Of a stretch of DNA of 64,000 nucleotides, positions 56,572 through 64,000 are shown piece after piece (position 1 is the stretch's first letter; each line of letters begins with the position of its first letter). The stretch is from Hafnia psychrotolerans. GTDB taxonomy: Bacteria; Pseudomonadota; Gammaproteobacteria; Enterobacterales; Enterobacteriaceae. The position numbers and the translations under genes were made by a program. Under the pieces are notes generated by a model. That model ran no database searches. It was given only the letters and a program-made list of their open reading frames with translations, and was not told where the DNA came from. The stretch covers positions 98,432 through 162,431 of the forward strand of contig NZ_BMFZ01000009.1 in assembly GCF_014639435.1 (NCBI RefSeq), read 5' to 3'.

Positions 56572-57222
56572 TCAGTGTTGCTGCGATTGCAACTCGTCGT
56601 TCTGTAAATGGGCAATCGCAGTGTTGATCATATGCGAATCCAGACCGTGGGCCATTCCCGCCTGAATATTGAGTGTACAGTCGCAGCCCAGTGATTTCAG
56701 ACGTTCAGCAGCACTTTTCGACTGGAACGGGTTGATCACAGGATCCTGTTCGCCATGAATGAAATGCACCACGGTGCCTGTGGCAATCGGTTTTTCCGGC
56801 AGGTTTGCGAAACGCCCGCTGAAGGCGATAATCCGCGAGGCCAGATGTTCTTCCACTTTGGTCGATTCCAGCGACATGATTGTACCCTGCGAGAAACCCA
56901 CCAGTGTCGTGTGTTCCGGTGACACACCGGTTTTTTGCTGCCAGTCACGCACAATCTCAATAAACGCTGGCATCGCGGCGTCGATACGCGACTGACGATT
57001 TTGCTCAGTCACACCCTGCACGGAAAACCACTGGAAGCCACGGCCAAAATCACAGACATCAGGGCTGCCGACACTGATAACCTGCGCCTGCGGAAAGGAA
57101 ATCGCGAAAAACTTCCCTACTTCGCCCATGGAGATCGGGTTATCACCCACGCCGTGAAATAGTAAAATCAGTTGGTTCGCTCTTTGTTCCGGCTGCTGCA
57201 CGATGACCTGCTCTGAGCTCAT
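56572..57222 (-). CDS. ypfH: Carboxylesterase YpfH (alpha/beta hydrolase)
   Basis: The 216-residue alpha/beta hydrolase of the phospholipase/carboxylesterase type has oxyanion region LILLFHGVGDNP, nucleophile elbow LVGFSQGTIMSLE, catalytic aspartate region HGEQDPVI and histidine in AGMAHGLDSHM. E. coli YpfH has esterase activity on short acyl esters; the natural substrate is unknown. It is cytoplasmic. In E. coli it lies between ypfN and tmcA, as here apart from the inserted pair. Confidence 0.94.
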   Translation of the reverse strand: MSSEQVIVQQPEQRANQLILLFHGVGDNPISMGEVGKFFAISFPQAQVISVGSPDVCDFGRGFQWFSVQGVTEQNRQSRIDAAMPAFIEIVRDWQQKTGVSPEHTTLVGFSQGTIMSLESTKVEEHLASRIIAFSGRFANLPEKPIATGTVVHFIHGEQDPVINPFQSKSAAERLKSLGCDCTLNIQAGMAHGLDSHMINTAIAHLQNDELQSQQH

Positions 57223-57335
57223 AGGTTTCTCCCGTTTTAGGTTAATCCGGTCACTATACGCCGCCCGACGGTCAGTGATAGCCGGGTTTTATTGAACGAG
57301 TCTTTTCATTTTTTGCAATGAAACCATTGGATCCT

Positions 57336-59369
57336 TTACCGTAAAGGCGCTGCCGCAAACTGCCGCCAGCGTTCCCAGGCGACAGGATGGCTCGCTTTCA
57401 GCACCTGCTGAGTTTCCTGCCGCCAGAGCGTGATCAGCGCTTTCCGGCTGGGAAGTTGCAACGTCTGTATGACTTCAGCGGTATTTTTTCCCTGTTGCAG
57501 CGAGGCTCGCAGGGCTACCAGCGGCAGTTGACTGTACAGCAGCAGGCGGTTCAAAGCAGGCAAGCTGCTTTCCAGCGGACGATGTGCAAAGGCAAATCCG
57601 GCCAGTTCGCGCCAGTCGGCCTCATCAGGCTGCGTGTCGCCAGTTAGCGGGAGTGGCAGCGTGACATCCACCTGCGCGGCCTGCCAGCGCCAGTCGCGGT
57701 GGAGCTGTCGTTCTGCCGTATCCGCCAGTTCCAGCCCTGCATCGCTGAGCGGTAATATGGCCATCGCGGCATAACATCCGCTACTGGCTTCTTTTTGCGT
57801 ACTGACGCGCACCAGCCGGAATCCGGCCTGCTGCCACAGTGCTGCCAATGCTTCCGTGTAGCCAAAACTCACCGACAGGAAATCCAGCCCTTGCTTTCGC
57901 GTGAACAGCTTTTGCTGCGCCAGTAATTCCCGGGCAATGCCGAGGCGTCTGAACGCCGGATGCACCGCAATACGGCTGACGCGGCGTGAACGTAGCACCG
58001 CAGCCTGCGGGAAACCGGCGTGTGCTGCCAGGGACTGTGCCACCAGATTGCCGCGCGGGCGGCGGCGTCCTGCCCAGACTTCATGTGCAAGTTCCGGGGA
58101 TAATCCCCCTTCGTCAACCAGCCAGAGTGCTCCCGTCAGCATTGTTTCCTGTCGTGCTGCGGTAAACGTCATACCCGGCGCATCCAGTAAACGACGTAAA
58201 TCGAGTGGCGATGTGCGGTAATGCGCGCTGGTCAGTAAGCCGTAGAAACCCTTTAACAACGCCAAATCGCGCAACCAGTCATCGGCGTGGATCGAGAATA
58301 TTTCCGACGTTCCGCCCACGGCGCTTATCTCCGGCAGATCGTCACCAAACAGCAACAACTCGCTGATAAACGGCTCCAGTGGATCCTGTGCTGACCAGCG
58401 TATCGGGGCGGACAAGCGCAGGTCGTGCCACTGCGGCAATGAGGCGCAGAACTTCAACAAAAATCCACGCCCGGTGCCTTCGTAGCCCTGAACCGTTGTG
58501 GTCAGGAGAACGCGAGGAAAAGCGGCAATCAGCTCTGCCAGCACCGGTGCCGGGATCGCTGCGGCTTCGTCGATGATCAGCCAATCCACACCGGTGACCG
58601 GCTTTTCGCGACACAGTACCTGCAAGGCATCCGGCGCGATAAAGCGCACGCAATCTGCGAGCGGGTTAAGGATTTGACTGGCCGATGCTTTACCCGGCGC
58701 GGTTACCCAGCAGGTGCCTGACGTTTGCTGTGTCAGCATTCCCGCCAGCGTCGATTTTCCCCGCCCACGCGGCGCGGTCAGTACCCATACGCCGGATTTG
58801 GCCTGCTTCAGCCGTTGCAGGATCTGATGCTGTTCCGGCGTCGGCTGGCCGTCAGGCGGCAGCCAGTCTGCGGCATAGGGTAAAGGCAAAAGTTCAAAAG
58901 GATGATTCTGCCGGTGTATCGCAATATGCGGATGGTCTGGCAATAAAGACCTAAAACGATGAATAAAACGGGGAGTGGGGATCGCCTGTGATTGCTCGCT
59001 CCAGCGGAGACTGTCGGCATCCGGCTGTTGCGCCCAGAGATGCCATTGTGGAATCATCAGCACCAGCCAGCTTCCGGCTTTCAGCGTACCGGAGAATGCC
59101 GCCAACGCGTCGACGTTCAGCCCGAAGCGCGCATCAAATACGCCGTGCATTTTTTCCTGTCCAAGCAGCGTTTGCGTCGCAGAAAAACTCACGGACTGCA
59201 CTTCCGGCGGTGGGCTCTCGCCTATCCAGAGCCAATCACCGGGCTGCCCTGCGCTGAACTGCATCGCCTGTTCAACACACCAGTCGGCCGTTCCGCTGAT
59301 GATCAGTAAACGGCGGACACCTTGTTTATGCATCTGCTGTTGCAAGGTAAGTTTCAGCGCCATATCCAT
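57336..59369 (-). CDS. tmcA: tRNA(Met) cytidine acetyltransferase TmcA
   Basis: The 677-residue enzyme acetylates the wobble cytidine (position 34) of elongator tRNA-Met with acetyl-CoA and ATP. Helicase-like part: Walker A in LTAPRGRGKSTLAG (about residue 200), Walker B WLIIDEAAAIP. GNAT part: ISRIAVHPAFRRLGIARELL. The C-terminal tail region binds tRNA in the E. coli enzyme. ATGs at 59369 and 59363 are both possible. It starts five bases after yeaL, so the two are probably cotranscribed. Confidence 0.95.
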   Translation of the reverse strand: MDMALKLTLQQQMHKQGVRRLLIISGTADWCVEQAMQFSAGQPGDWLWIGESPPPEVQSVSFSATQTLLGQEKMHGVFDARFGLNVDALAAFSGTLKAGSWLVLMIPQWHLWAQQPDADSLRWSEQSQAIPTPRFIHRFRSLLPDHPHIAIHRQNHPFELLPLPYAADWLPPDGQPTPEQHQILQRLKQAKSGVWVLTAPRGRGKSTLAGMLTQQTSGTCWVTAPGKASASQILNPLADCVRFIAPDALQVLCREKPVTGVDWLIIDEAAAIPAPVLAELIAAFPRVLLTTTVQGYEGTGRGFLLKFCASLPQWHDLRLSAPIRWSAQDPLEPFISELLLFGDDLPEISAVGGTSEIFSIHADDWLRDLALLKGFYGLLTSAHYRTSPLDLRRLLDAPGMTFTAARQETMLTGALWLVDEGGLSPELAHEVWAGRRRPRGNLVAQSLAAHAGFPQAAVLRSRRVSRIAVHPAFRRLGIARELLAQQKLFTRKQGLDFLSVSFGYTEALAALWQQAGFRLVRVSTQKEASSGCYAAMAILPLSDAGLELADTAERQLHRDWRWQAAQVDVTLPLPLTGDTQPDEADWRELAGFAFAHRPLESSLPALNRLLLYSQLPLVALRASLQQGKNTAEVIQTLQLPSRKALITLWRQETQQVLKASHPVAWERWRQFAAAPLR

Positions 59370-59374
59370 TGCGT

Positions 59375-59827
59375 TCAGGTTTTCCCCACCAGCATAGATA
59401 ATAGGCCAGCGGCAATCAGCGGTCCGACAGGCACACCTTTAAACAGCGCCACGCCAAGCACCGTTCCGACCAACAGGCCAGCCACCAGATGAGGCTGAGA
59501 GCCCATCAAGACCAGACCGCGCCCGCCAAGCCATGACACCAGCACACCCACCATAATGGCGACAATGGATTTCCAATGCAGGAAGGAGTGCACCACGGTA
59601 CTGGCGCTGATTTTTCCGCTGGCAATCGGTGCCATCACACCAATGGTCAGAATAATAATACCGATGGTCAGGCCGTATTTTTCAATCCATGGAAAGAAGC
59701 TGTTAAGCGGTGTAATACGTACCGTCACGAGGAAAAACATTGCGATAGTGACAGCACTGTTGTGGCTGATGATGCCCAGCCCGGCAAAGACCAGTAAGAT
59801 CAAAAGGGTTGGGTCGAGAAAGACCAT
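59375..59827 (-). CDS. yeaL: UPF0756 inner-membrane protein YeaL
   Basis: The 150-residue protein is almost wholly hydrophobic with about four membrane segments. It matches E. coli Yea[57 protein letters not shown] and [14 protein letters not shown]. The function is unknown. In E. coli the gene lies elsewhere; here it is the first gene of a probable yeaL-tmcA operon. Confidence 0.93.
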   Translation of the reverse strand: MVFLDPTLLILLVFAGLGIISHNSAVTIAMFFLVTVRITPLNSFFPWIEKYGLTIGIIILTIGVMAPIASGKISASTVVHSFLHWKSIVAIMVGVLVSWLGGRGLVLMGSQPHLVAGLLVGTVLGVALFKGVPVGPLIAAGLLSMLVGKT

Positions 59828-60028
59828 AGCATTCCCTGCGATTCAATATAAGAAAGAAAAAGAGACTCCGTGGGGCCTCTCTGGATCGGCCATTGATTAT
59901 TGAACAGTTTTTGCAGGTAAACCAGAACTCAATCACGGCCGTGTCGCAGGATTAACGACTGGCAAAAGTGTTGCAGTGATCCGGATTACCGGTATCAAAA
60001 ATGCGTTGAACCAGGTGATGCGGAGAAT

Positions 60029-60051
60029 AAAAAAGCGGCCAAATGACCGCC
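60029..60051 (-). terminator. purC terminator
   Basis: On the - strand GCGGTC, loop ATTT and GGCCGC (one G-T pair) precede a run of six T. It lies about 70 bases after the purC stop. Confidence 0.8.
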
Positions 60052-60122
60052 CTTCTCACTGACAACATGCATATTACCGCTGCGTAAACGATTGCGTTGT
60101 CAGGCTGAAAAATCGTTGCCGA

Positions 60123-60836
60123 TCAATCCAGTTTAACACCGATGCGGTGAGCAACTTCTTCGTAAGCTTCGATCAGGCCACCCAGACTCTGGCGGTAGCG
60201 ATCTTTGTCCATCTTATTGAGGGTTTTCTTATCCCACAGACGGCTGCCATCAGGAGAGAACTCATCACCCAGCACGACTTCACCATTGAACAGACCGAAT
60301 TCCAGTTTGAAGTCGACCAGAATCAGACCGGCATCATCAAACAGTTTGCTCAGCACATCGTTAGCCTGGTAGCTCAGCTCTTTCATACGCGCCAGATGCG
60401 TTTCGTTAACCCAACCGAAAGTTTTGCAGTAAGACTCGTTGATCATCGGATCATGCATCGCATCGTTTTTCAGGAACAAATCGAACAACGGTGGATTCAG
60501 TTCCAGACCTTCTTCAATGCCCAGACGTTTTACCAGCGACCCCGCCGCACGGTTACGGATCACGCATTCAACCGGGACCATATCCAGCTTTTTCACCAGC
60601 ACTTCGGTGTCAGACAACAGGCGTTCCATTTGGGTCGGAATACCGGCTTCTTCCAGCTTGCTCATGATGAAGTGGTTAAACTTGTTGTTAACCATACCCT
60701 TACGGTCGAACTGCTCAATGCGCTGACCATCCAGTGCTGACGTATCATTGCGAAACTCCAACACCAGCAGGTCTGGGTTTTCGGTGGTGAAGACGGTTTT
60801 CGCCTTTCCGCGATACAACTCAGCTAACTTTTGCAT
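60123..60836 (-). CDS. purC: Phosphoribosylaminoimidazole-succinocarboxamide synthase
   Basis: The 237-residue SAICAR synthetase joins aspartate to CAIR with ATP in purine synthesis. Conserved stretches: [71 protein letters not shown], and [12 protein letters not shown]. The length equals the E. coli enzyme. It lies downstream of bamC on the same strand, but a terminator between them gives it its own promoter, probably PurR-controlled as in E. coli; I did not identify the operator. Confidence 0.98.
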   Translation of the reverse strand: MQKLAELYRGKAKTVFTTENPDLLVLEFRNDTSALDGQRIEQFDRKGMVNNKFNHFIMSKLEEAGIPTQMERLLSDTEVLVKKLDMVPVECVIRNRAAGSLVKRLGIEEGLELNPPLFDLFLKNDAMHDPMINESYCKTFGWVNETHLARMKELSYQANDVLSKLFDDAGLILVDFKLEFGLFNGEVVLGDEFSPDGSRLWDKKTLNKMDKDRYRQSLGGLIEAYEEVAHRIGVKLD

Positions 60837-60899
60837 CTTAAGTTACTCCAATATGTAGTGGTAATACTTGTAACATCACTCGATAAAATAAAAGGAGGT

Positions 60900-60923
60900 A
60901 AAAAGGGGCCGAAGCCCCTTTCT
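60900..60923 (-). terminator. dapA-bamC terminator
   Basis: On the - strand AAAGGGGC, TTCG and GCCCCTTTTT form a compact tetraloop hairpin with a T-run, 9 bases after the bamC stop. Confidence 0.9.
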
Positions 60924-60932
60924 GATCATGTC

Positions 60933-62003
60933 TTACTTCGTCGCGCTGCTCTGGTTAAACGCGGCCTGCATCACCGCTACCATCGCGTCGTTCTGCGACT
61001 GGCTGAGGGCATGCCCCTTAGGATCAAGGAATTGCAAGCTACTGCGGTTTTCGAGGTCGCCGACCTGAAGTTTGTAATCCCCGGAGGTCAGTCCCGGATC
61101 TTTCGCACCTAAGGTATCCCACTCACCATCACTCAATGGTTTGTAAGTCACAGACAGCGTACCTTGAGGGCGGCTGCTGTCGGTCACCTTCATACCCGCT
61201 TTAGCCAAGGCATTCGGCAGGCGATCCCACACAACGCCGTAGGTTGTACGTACGATCAGCACAGGTAAACCGGTGTCATCAGCGCCGCTCTGCACGTCGA
61301 TTTCACCGACTTTGCGGTTATCCAGACGGGCTTGCGCATCCTGCTGCACTTTATCAAGACTTGCGGTGATGACGTTCAGCATCTGGCTGTTATAACGCTG
61401 GATCTCAGCCGGTGAAGTAATGACTTTATTTTGCTGTTTCAGCTCGAGTGTTTTCACCGTCAGGGCTAACTGGTAGTTCTGCTGCTGAACGCTGATCTGG
61501 TAACGACCTTGATACTGGAAGTCTTCATCAGCACGATTCCAGTCAACCATGTCGGTAGACAACGTCTGGTTAGCATCATCGCGGCTGGCGATTTTGAAGT
61601 TATTTTGTTGAACCGCTTTAACTACGTTGTTCCATAGGTCACTGTTTTGCGGCGTTTTTTCCAACAACACGGTACCGCTGTCGCCGGTAAATTGGGTACG
61701 TGAACCATTGAACAGCGCCAGCGGCTGCATTGGCGGACGGATATCCAGTTGTTTGCCAATGTTGCCGTTAAGCTCGCCGCGAGGAATGTCATAAGTGCCA
61801 TTTTGCAGTGGCAGAATCATTCCTGCGGGTGCTTTCAGCTCACTGACTGGCGGTGCTTCCAGGTAGGCTTCATCGCCGTTTACCTGACGTTTGTAGCGCT
61901 GATCGCTGGAACATGCTGCCAACAGCATAATGAGGGATACCCCCACCACTTTCGCAACCATAGACTTTTGTAATCTGGTTTTTTGAACTAATGAACAGGC
62001 CAT
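60933..62003 (-). CDS. bamC: Outer-membrane protein assembly lipoprotein BamC (NlpB)
   Basis: The 356-residue lipoprotein subunit of the BAM complex inserts beta-barrel proteins into the outer membrane. The signal peptide ends with lipobox LLAACSS. The long N-terminal linker that contacts BamD has [20 protein letters not shown], and two helix-grip domains follow ([15 protein letters not shown], then [20 protein letters not shown] and DNRSSLQF-like [14 protein letters not shown]). GGGAG lies five bases before the ATG; a TTG one codon upstream is not needed. It starts 16 bases after dapA, forming a dapA-bamC operon. Confidence 0.97.
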   Translation of the reverse strand: MACSLVQKTRLQKSMVAKVVGVSLIMLLAACSSDQRYKRQVNGDEAYLEAPPVSELKAPAGMILPLQNGTYDIPRGELNGNIGKQLDIRPPMQPLALFNGSRTQFTGDSGTVLLEKTPQNSDLWNNVVKAVQQNNFKIASRDDANQTLSTDMVDWNRADEDFQYQGRYQISVQQQNYQLALTVKTLELKQQNKVITSPAEIQRYNSQMLNVITASLDKVQQDAQARLDNRKVGEIDVQSGADDTGLPVLIVRTTYGVVWDRLPNALAKAGMKVTDSSRPQGTLSVTYKPLSDGEWDTLGAKDPGLTSGDYKLQVGDLENRSSLQFLDPKGHALSQSQNDAMVAVMQAAFNQSSATK

Positions 62004-62019
62004 CAAATCTCCCTAAGAG

Positions 62020-62901
62020 TTACAGCAAACCGGCGCTTTTTAATGCGTTTTCCACTACCGGACGGGCAGCATCTGTTAACGGCGTCATAGGCAGACGCAG
62101 TGTATCGGTTGCCATCAATCCCAGTGCCTTACAGGCCCATTTCACCGGGATCGGGTTTGCTTCTACAAACAAATGCTGATGCAACGGCATCAAGCGCTGA
62201 TTTAAGCGACGCGCTTCGGCAAAATTGCCCTGCGCGGCCAGCTCACAAAGTTGTGCCATTTCACGTGCTGCCACGTTGGCTGTCACGGAAATAACACCTT
62301 TGCCACCGAGTTGCATGAAGTCCAGACCACTGGCGTCATCGCCGCTCAGCAGAATGAAGTCTTCATCATCAACCAGCACTTGGATCTGGCTAACACGACT
62401 TAAGTTCCCTGTGGCTTCTTTAAGAGCAACAATATTCTTTATTTTTGCTAAACGCGCCACGGTTGGCGGCAACATGTCGCAGCCAGTACGTGAAGGCACG
62501 TTATAGAGAATTTGCGGCAGGGACGTATGCTCAGCGATGGCTTTAAAATGCTGGAACAGACCTTCCTGAGTCGGGCGGTTATAATAAGGCGTGACGGTCA
62601 AACAGCCAACAATGCCTGTATTTTCAAAGCGTTGAGTAAGAGAAATCGCTTCCGCGGTGGAATTAGCGCCCGTTCCGGCGATAATCGGGATGCGCCCATC
62701 GGACAGTTCCAGCGTTTGCATGACCACGTCACCGTGTTCGTCATGCGTTAAGGTCGCTGACTCACCGGTTGTGCCTACGGAAACGATCGCCGCAGTACCA
62801 CTGGACACATGATAATCAATCAGTTTTTTTAAACTCGCGCGATCGACGGCACCTTTGTCGTCCATCGGCGTAACCAGTGCAACAATACTTCCCGTAAACA
62901 T
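62020..62901 (-). CDS. dapA: 4-hydroxy-tetrahydrodipicolinate synthase
   Basis: The 293-residue enzyme condenses pyruvate and aspartate semialdehyde at the first committed step to diaminopimelate and lysine. The Schiff-base lysine is in [12 protein letters not shown] (about residue 161), the catalytic tyrosine in [14 protein letters not shown] and the substrate loop in [16 protein letters not shown]. The start giving [17 protein letters not shown] matches the family; an ATG nine codons upstream is unlikely. It is divergent from gcvR. Confidence 0.98.
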   Translation of the reverse strand: MFTGSIVALVTPMDDKGAVDRASLKKLIDYHVSSGTAAIVSVGTTGESATLTHDEHGDVVMQTLELSDGRIPIIAGTGANSTAEAISLTQRFENTGIVGCLTVTPYYNRPTQEGLFQHFKAIAEHTSLPQILYNVPSRTGCDMLPPTVARLAKIKNIVALKEATGNLSRVSQIQVLVDDEDFILLSGDDASGLDFMQLGGKGVISVTANVAAREMAQLCELAAQGNFAEARRLNQRLMPLHQHLFVEANPIPVKWACKALGLMATDTLRLPMTPLTDAARPVVENALKSAGLL

Positions 62902-63046
62902 TGACCTTCCCCTCCACAAACAGGTCACTCATGGTACTTTTGACACCACTGCAAAAGCAAGCAATCAACGTGTTGTAAGCGCTTGTCCGGCGGTTTTTTT
63001 TATGTTTTCCTTGGGAATACTCCCAAGCATGACAGGAAGAGCAACT
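62902..63046. promoter_or_regulatory. dapA-gcvR divergent promoter region
   Basis: These 145 bases separate the divergent genes. TTGGGA and TCCCAA form a palindrome at 63011-63026 around ATAC, about 20 bases before the gcvR start. Its role is unknown and could be chance. Confidence 0.4.
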
Positions 63047-63607
63047 TTGCCGCAGCCACAACAACACTATCTTGTTATCACCGCATTAGGTGCTGACCGC
63101 CCAGGTATCGTAAACACCATTACCCGTCAGGTCAGCAGTTGCGATTGTAATATCGAAGACAGCCGTCTGGCGATGCTCGGTGACGAGTTCACCTTTATCA
63201 TGCTTCTTTCCGGCAGTTGGAATGCCATTACTCTGATTGAGTCCACGTTGTCGCAAAAAGGGGCAGAGCTGGAGCTTCTGATTGTAATGAAACGCACCCG
63301 CGCCCACGAACGCCCACCGATGCCTGCCACCGTGTGGGTTAAAGTCGACGTCAAAGATTCCCCGCACTTGATCGAGCGCTTTACCGATTTATTCGATACC
63401 CATCAAATGAACATTGCAGAGTTGGCATCCAAGACCCATCCGGCAGAGGGGACTAATCCCGCTCAGTTGTCGATACAGATGACGGCTCACAGCGCGGCAA
63501 ACACCGATGCGACAATTATTGAACAAGCTTTTTATCAGCTATGTACAGAATTGAATGCGCAAGGCAGTATTAACGTCGTTAGCAACACTCAGCATGAAGA
63601 CAATTGA
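63047..63607 (+). CDS. gcvR: Glycine cleavage system regulator GcvR
   Basis: The 186-residue protein has two ACT domains (LVITALGADRPGIVNTITRQ and TVWVKVDVKDSPHLIERFTD). GcvR binds GcvA and holds it in the repressing form when glycine is scarce. The TTG start gives an N-terminus of E. coli-like length (about 10 residues before VITALG) and has AGGAAGA at good spacing. An ATG at 63029 would add six residues and has no good ribosome-binding site. bcp follows 13 bases later, as in E. coli. Confidence 0.92.
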   Translation: MPQPQQHYLVITALGADRPGIVNTITRQVSSCDCNIEDSRLAMLGDEFTFIMLLSGSWNAITLIESTLSQKGAELELLIVMKRTRAHERPPMPATVWVKVDVKDSPHLIERFTDLFDTHQMNIAELASKTHPAEGTNPAQLSIQMTAHSAANTDATIIEQAFYQLCTELNAQGSINVVSNTQHEDN

Positions 63608-63620
63608 CGGAGATATGAAA

Positions 63621-64000
63621 ATGAGCCCACTGAAAGCCGGTGATCCTGCGCCGCAATTTAGTTTGCCCGACCAAGACGGTGAACAGATTAATCTGGCCGA
63701 CTTCCAGGGACAGAAGGTCCTGGTCTATTTCTACCCCAAGGCCATGACACCGGGTTGTACCGTTCAGGCCTGCGGCCTGCGTGACAATATGGATCAATTG
63801 AAAGAAGCCGGTGTCGAAGTGCTGGGGATCAGCACCGATAAACCCGAAAAACTTTCACGCTTTGTTGATAAAGAGCTGCTGAATTTCACGCTGCTGTCTG
63901 ATGAAGATCACCAGGTCTGTGAACAGTTTGGTGTCTGGGGCGAGAAAAGCTTCATGGGCAAAACCTATGACGGCATCCATCGCATCAGCTTCCTGCTCGA
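63621..64000 (+). CDS. bcp: Thiol peroxidase Bcp (peroxiredoxin, PrxQ type), 3' end cut by window
   Basis: The first 126 residues are visible and the frame is open to the window end (E. coli Bcp has 156). The peroxidatic cysteine and second cysteine are in YPKAMTPGCTVQACGLRDNM (about residues 46 and 51). LKAGDPAPQFSLPDQDGEQ at the start and GISTDKPEKLSRF are family marks. It reduces hydrogen peroxide and alkyl hydroperoxides with thioredoxin. The ATG at 63621 has GGAG eight bases before it; the ATG at 63615 is too close to that site. Confidence 0.97.
   Translation, partial: MSPLKAGDPAPQFSLPDQDGEQINLADFQGQKVLVYFYPKAMTPGCTVQACGLRDNMDQLKEAGVEVLGISTDKPEKLSRFVDKELLNFTLLSDEDHQVCEQFGVWGEKSFMGKTYDGIHRISFLL

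Overview
The window is chromosomal DNA of a gamma-proteobacterium of the order Enterobacterales. The gene neighbourhoods cysK, ptsH-ptsI-crr, cysM, cysPTWA, yfeXYZ, ypeA-amiA-hemF, maeB-talA-tktB-ypfG, nudK, acrD, ypfM, yffB-dapE-ypfN, ypfH, tmcA, purC, bamC-dapA and gcvR-bcp follow the Escherichia coli segment around cysK to bcp almost gene for gene. A CpxRA-like two-component system beside cysM, yeaL in front of tmcA and other departures from E. coli point to a Yersiniaceae-type genus (Rahnella, Serratia, Ewingella or similar). I cannot fix the genus from sequence alone.

Bases 1-18762 are accessory. They hold the end of a chaperone-usher fimbrial operon (chaperone, usher, minor subunit, tip adhesin; + strand), a scar of two truncated transposase genes fused back to back (about 4601-5375), and a complete type I secretion locus on the - strand: a 1943-residue BapA-like surface adhesin followed by a TolC-type outer-membrane protein, an ABC exporter and an HlyD-type adaptor. 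A small soluble winged-helix regulator lies just upstream of the adhesin in the same orientation. About 1.5 kb of AT-rich DNA without genes separates this island from cysK.

Bases 18763-30939 hold sulfur and sugar-uptake genes: cysK, the PTS phosphorelay operon ptsH-ptsI-crr, a sensor kinase/response regulator pair, cysM, and the sulfate/thiosulfate ABC transporter cysPTWA. In CysPTWA the periplasmic CysP delivers sulfate or thiosulfate to CysTW, and CysA powers uptake. CysK and CysM then make cysteine. A clear terminator hairpin separates cysM from cysA. The segment ends with the Dyp-type peroxidase gene yfeX.

Bases 31068-46476 hold envelope and central-metabolism genes: lipoprotein yfeY, membrane protein yfeZ, a periplasmic OB-fold protein, acetyltransferase ypeA, amidase amiA, coproporphyrinogen oxidase hemF, yaiI, a nucleoside hydrolase, malic enzyme maeB, the non-oxidative pentose phosphate pair talA-tktB, two exported proteins (YpfG-like and DUF3298-like), nudK and a small winged-helix protein. 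Four intergenic spots between 36.0 and 46.8 kb carry related copies of a short repeat beginning ATACCC or ATACTC.

Bases 46866-64000 hold the RND pump acrD, the 19-residue microprotein gene ypfM, a TPR protein, the yffB-dapE-peptidase-ypfN cluster, an unusual translationally coupled pair (a TPR/ATP-grasp protein and a second SerC-type aminotransferase) inserted between ypfN and ypfH, then ypfH, yeaL-tmcA, purC, dapA-bamC, gcvR and the start of bcp, which runs off the window. The most interesting candidates for undescribed biology are the ATP-grasp/SerC-like pair and the regulator-linked BapA-like secretion locus.
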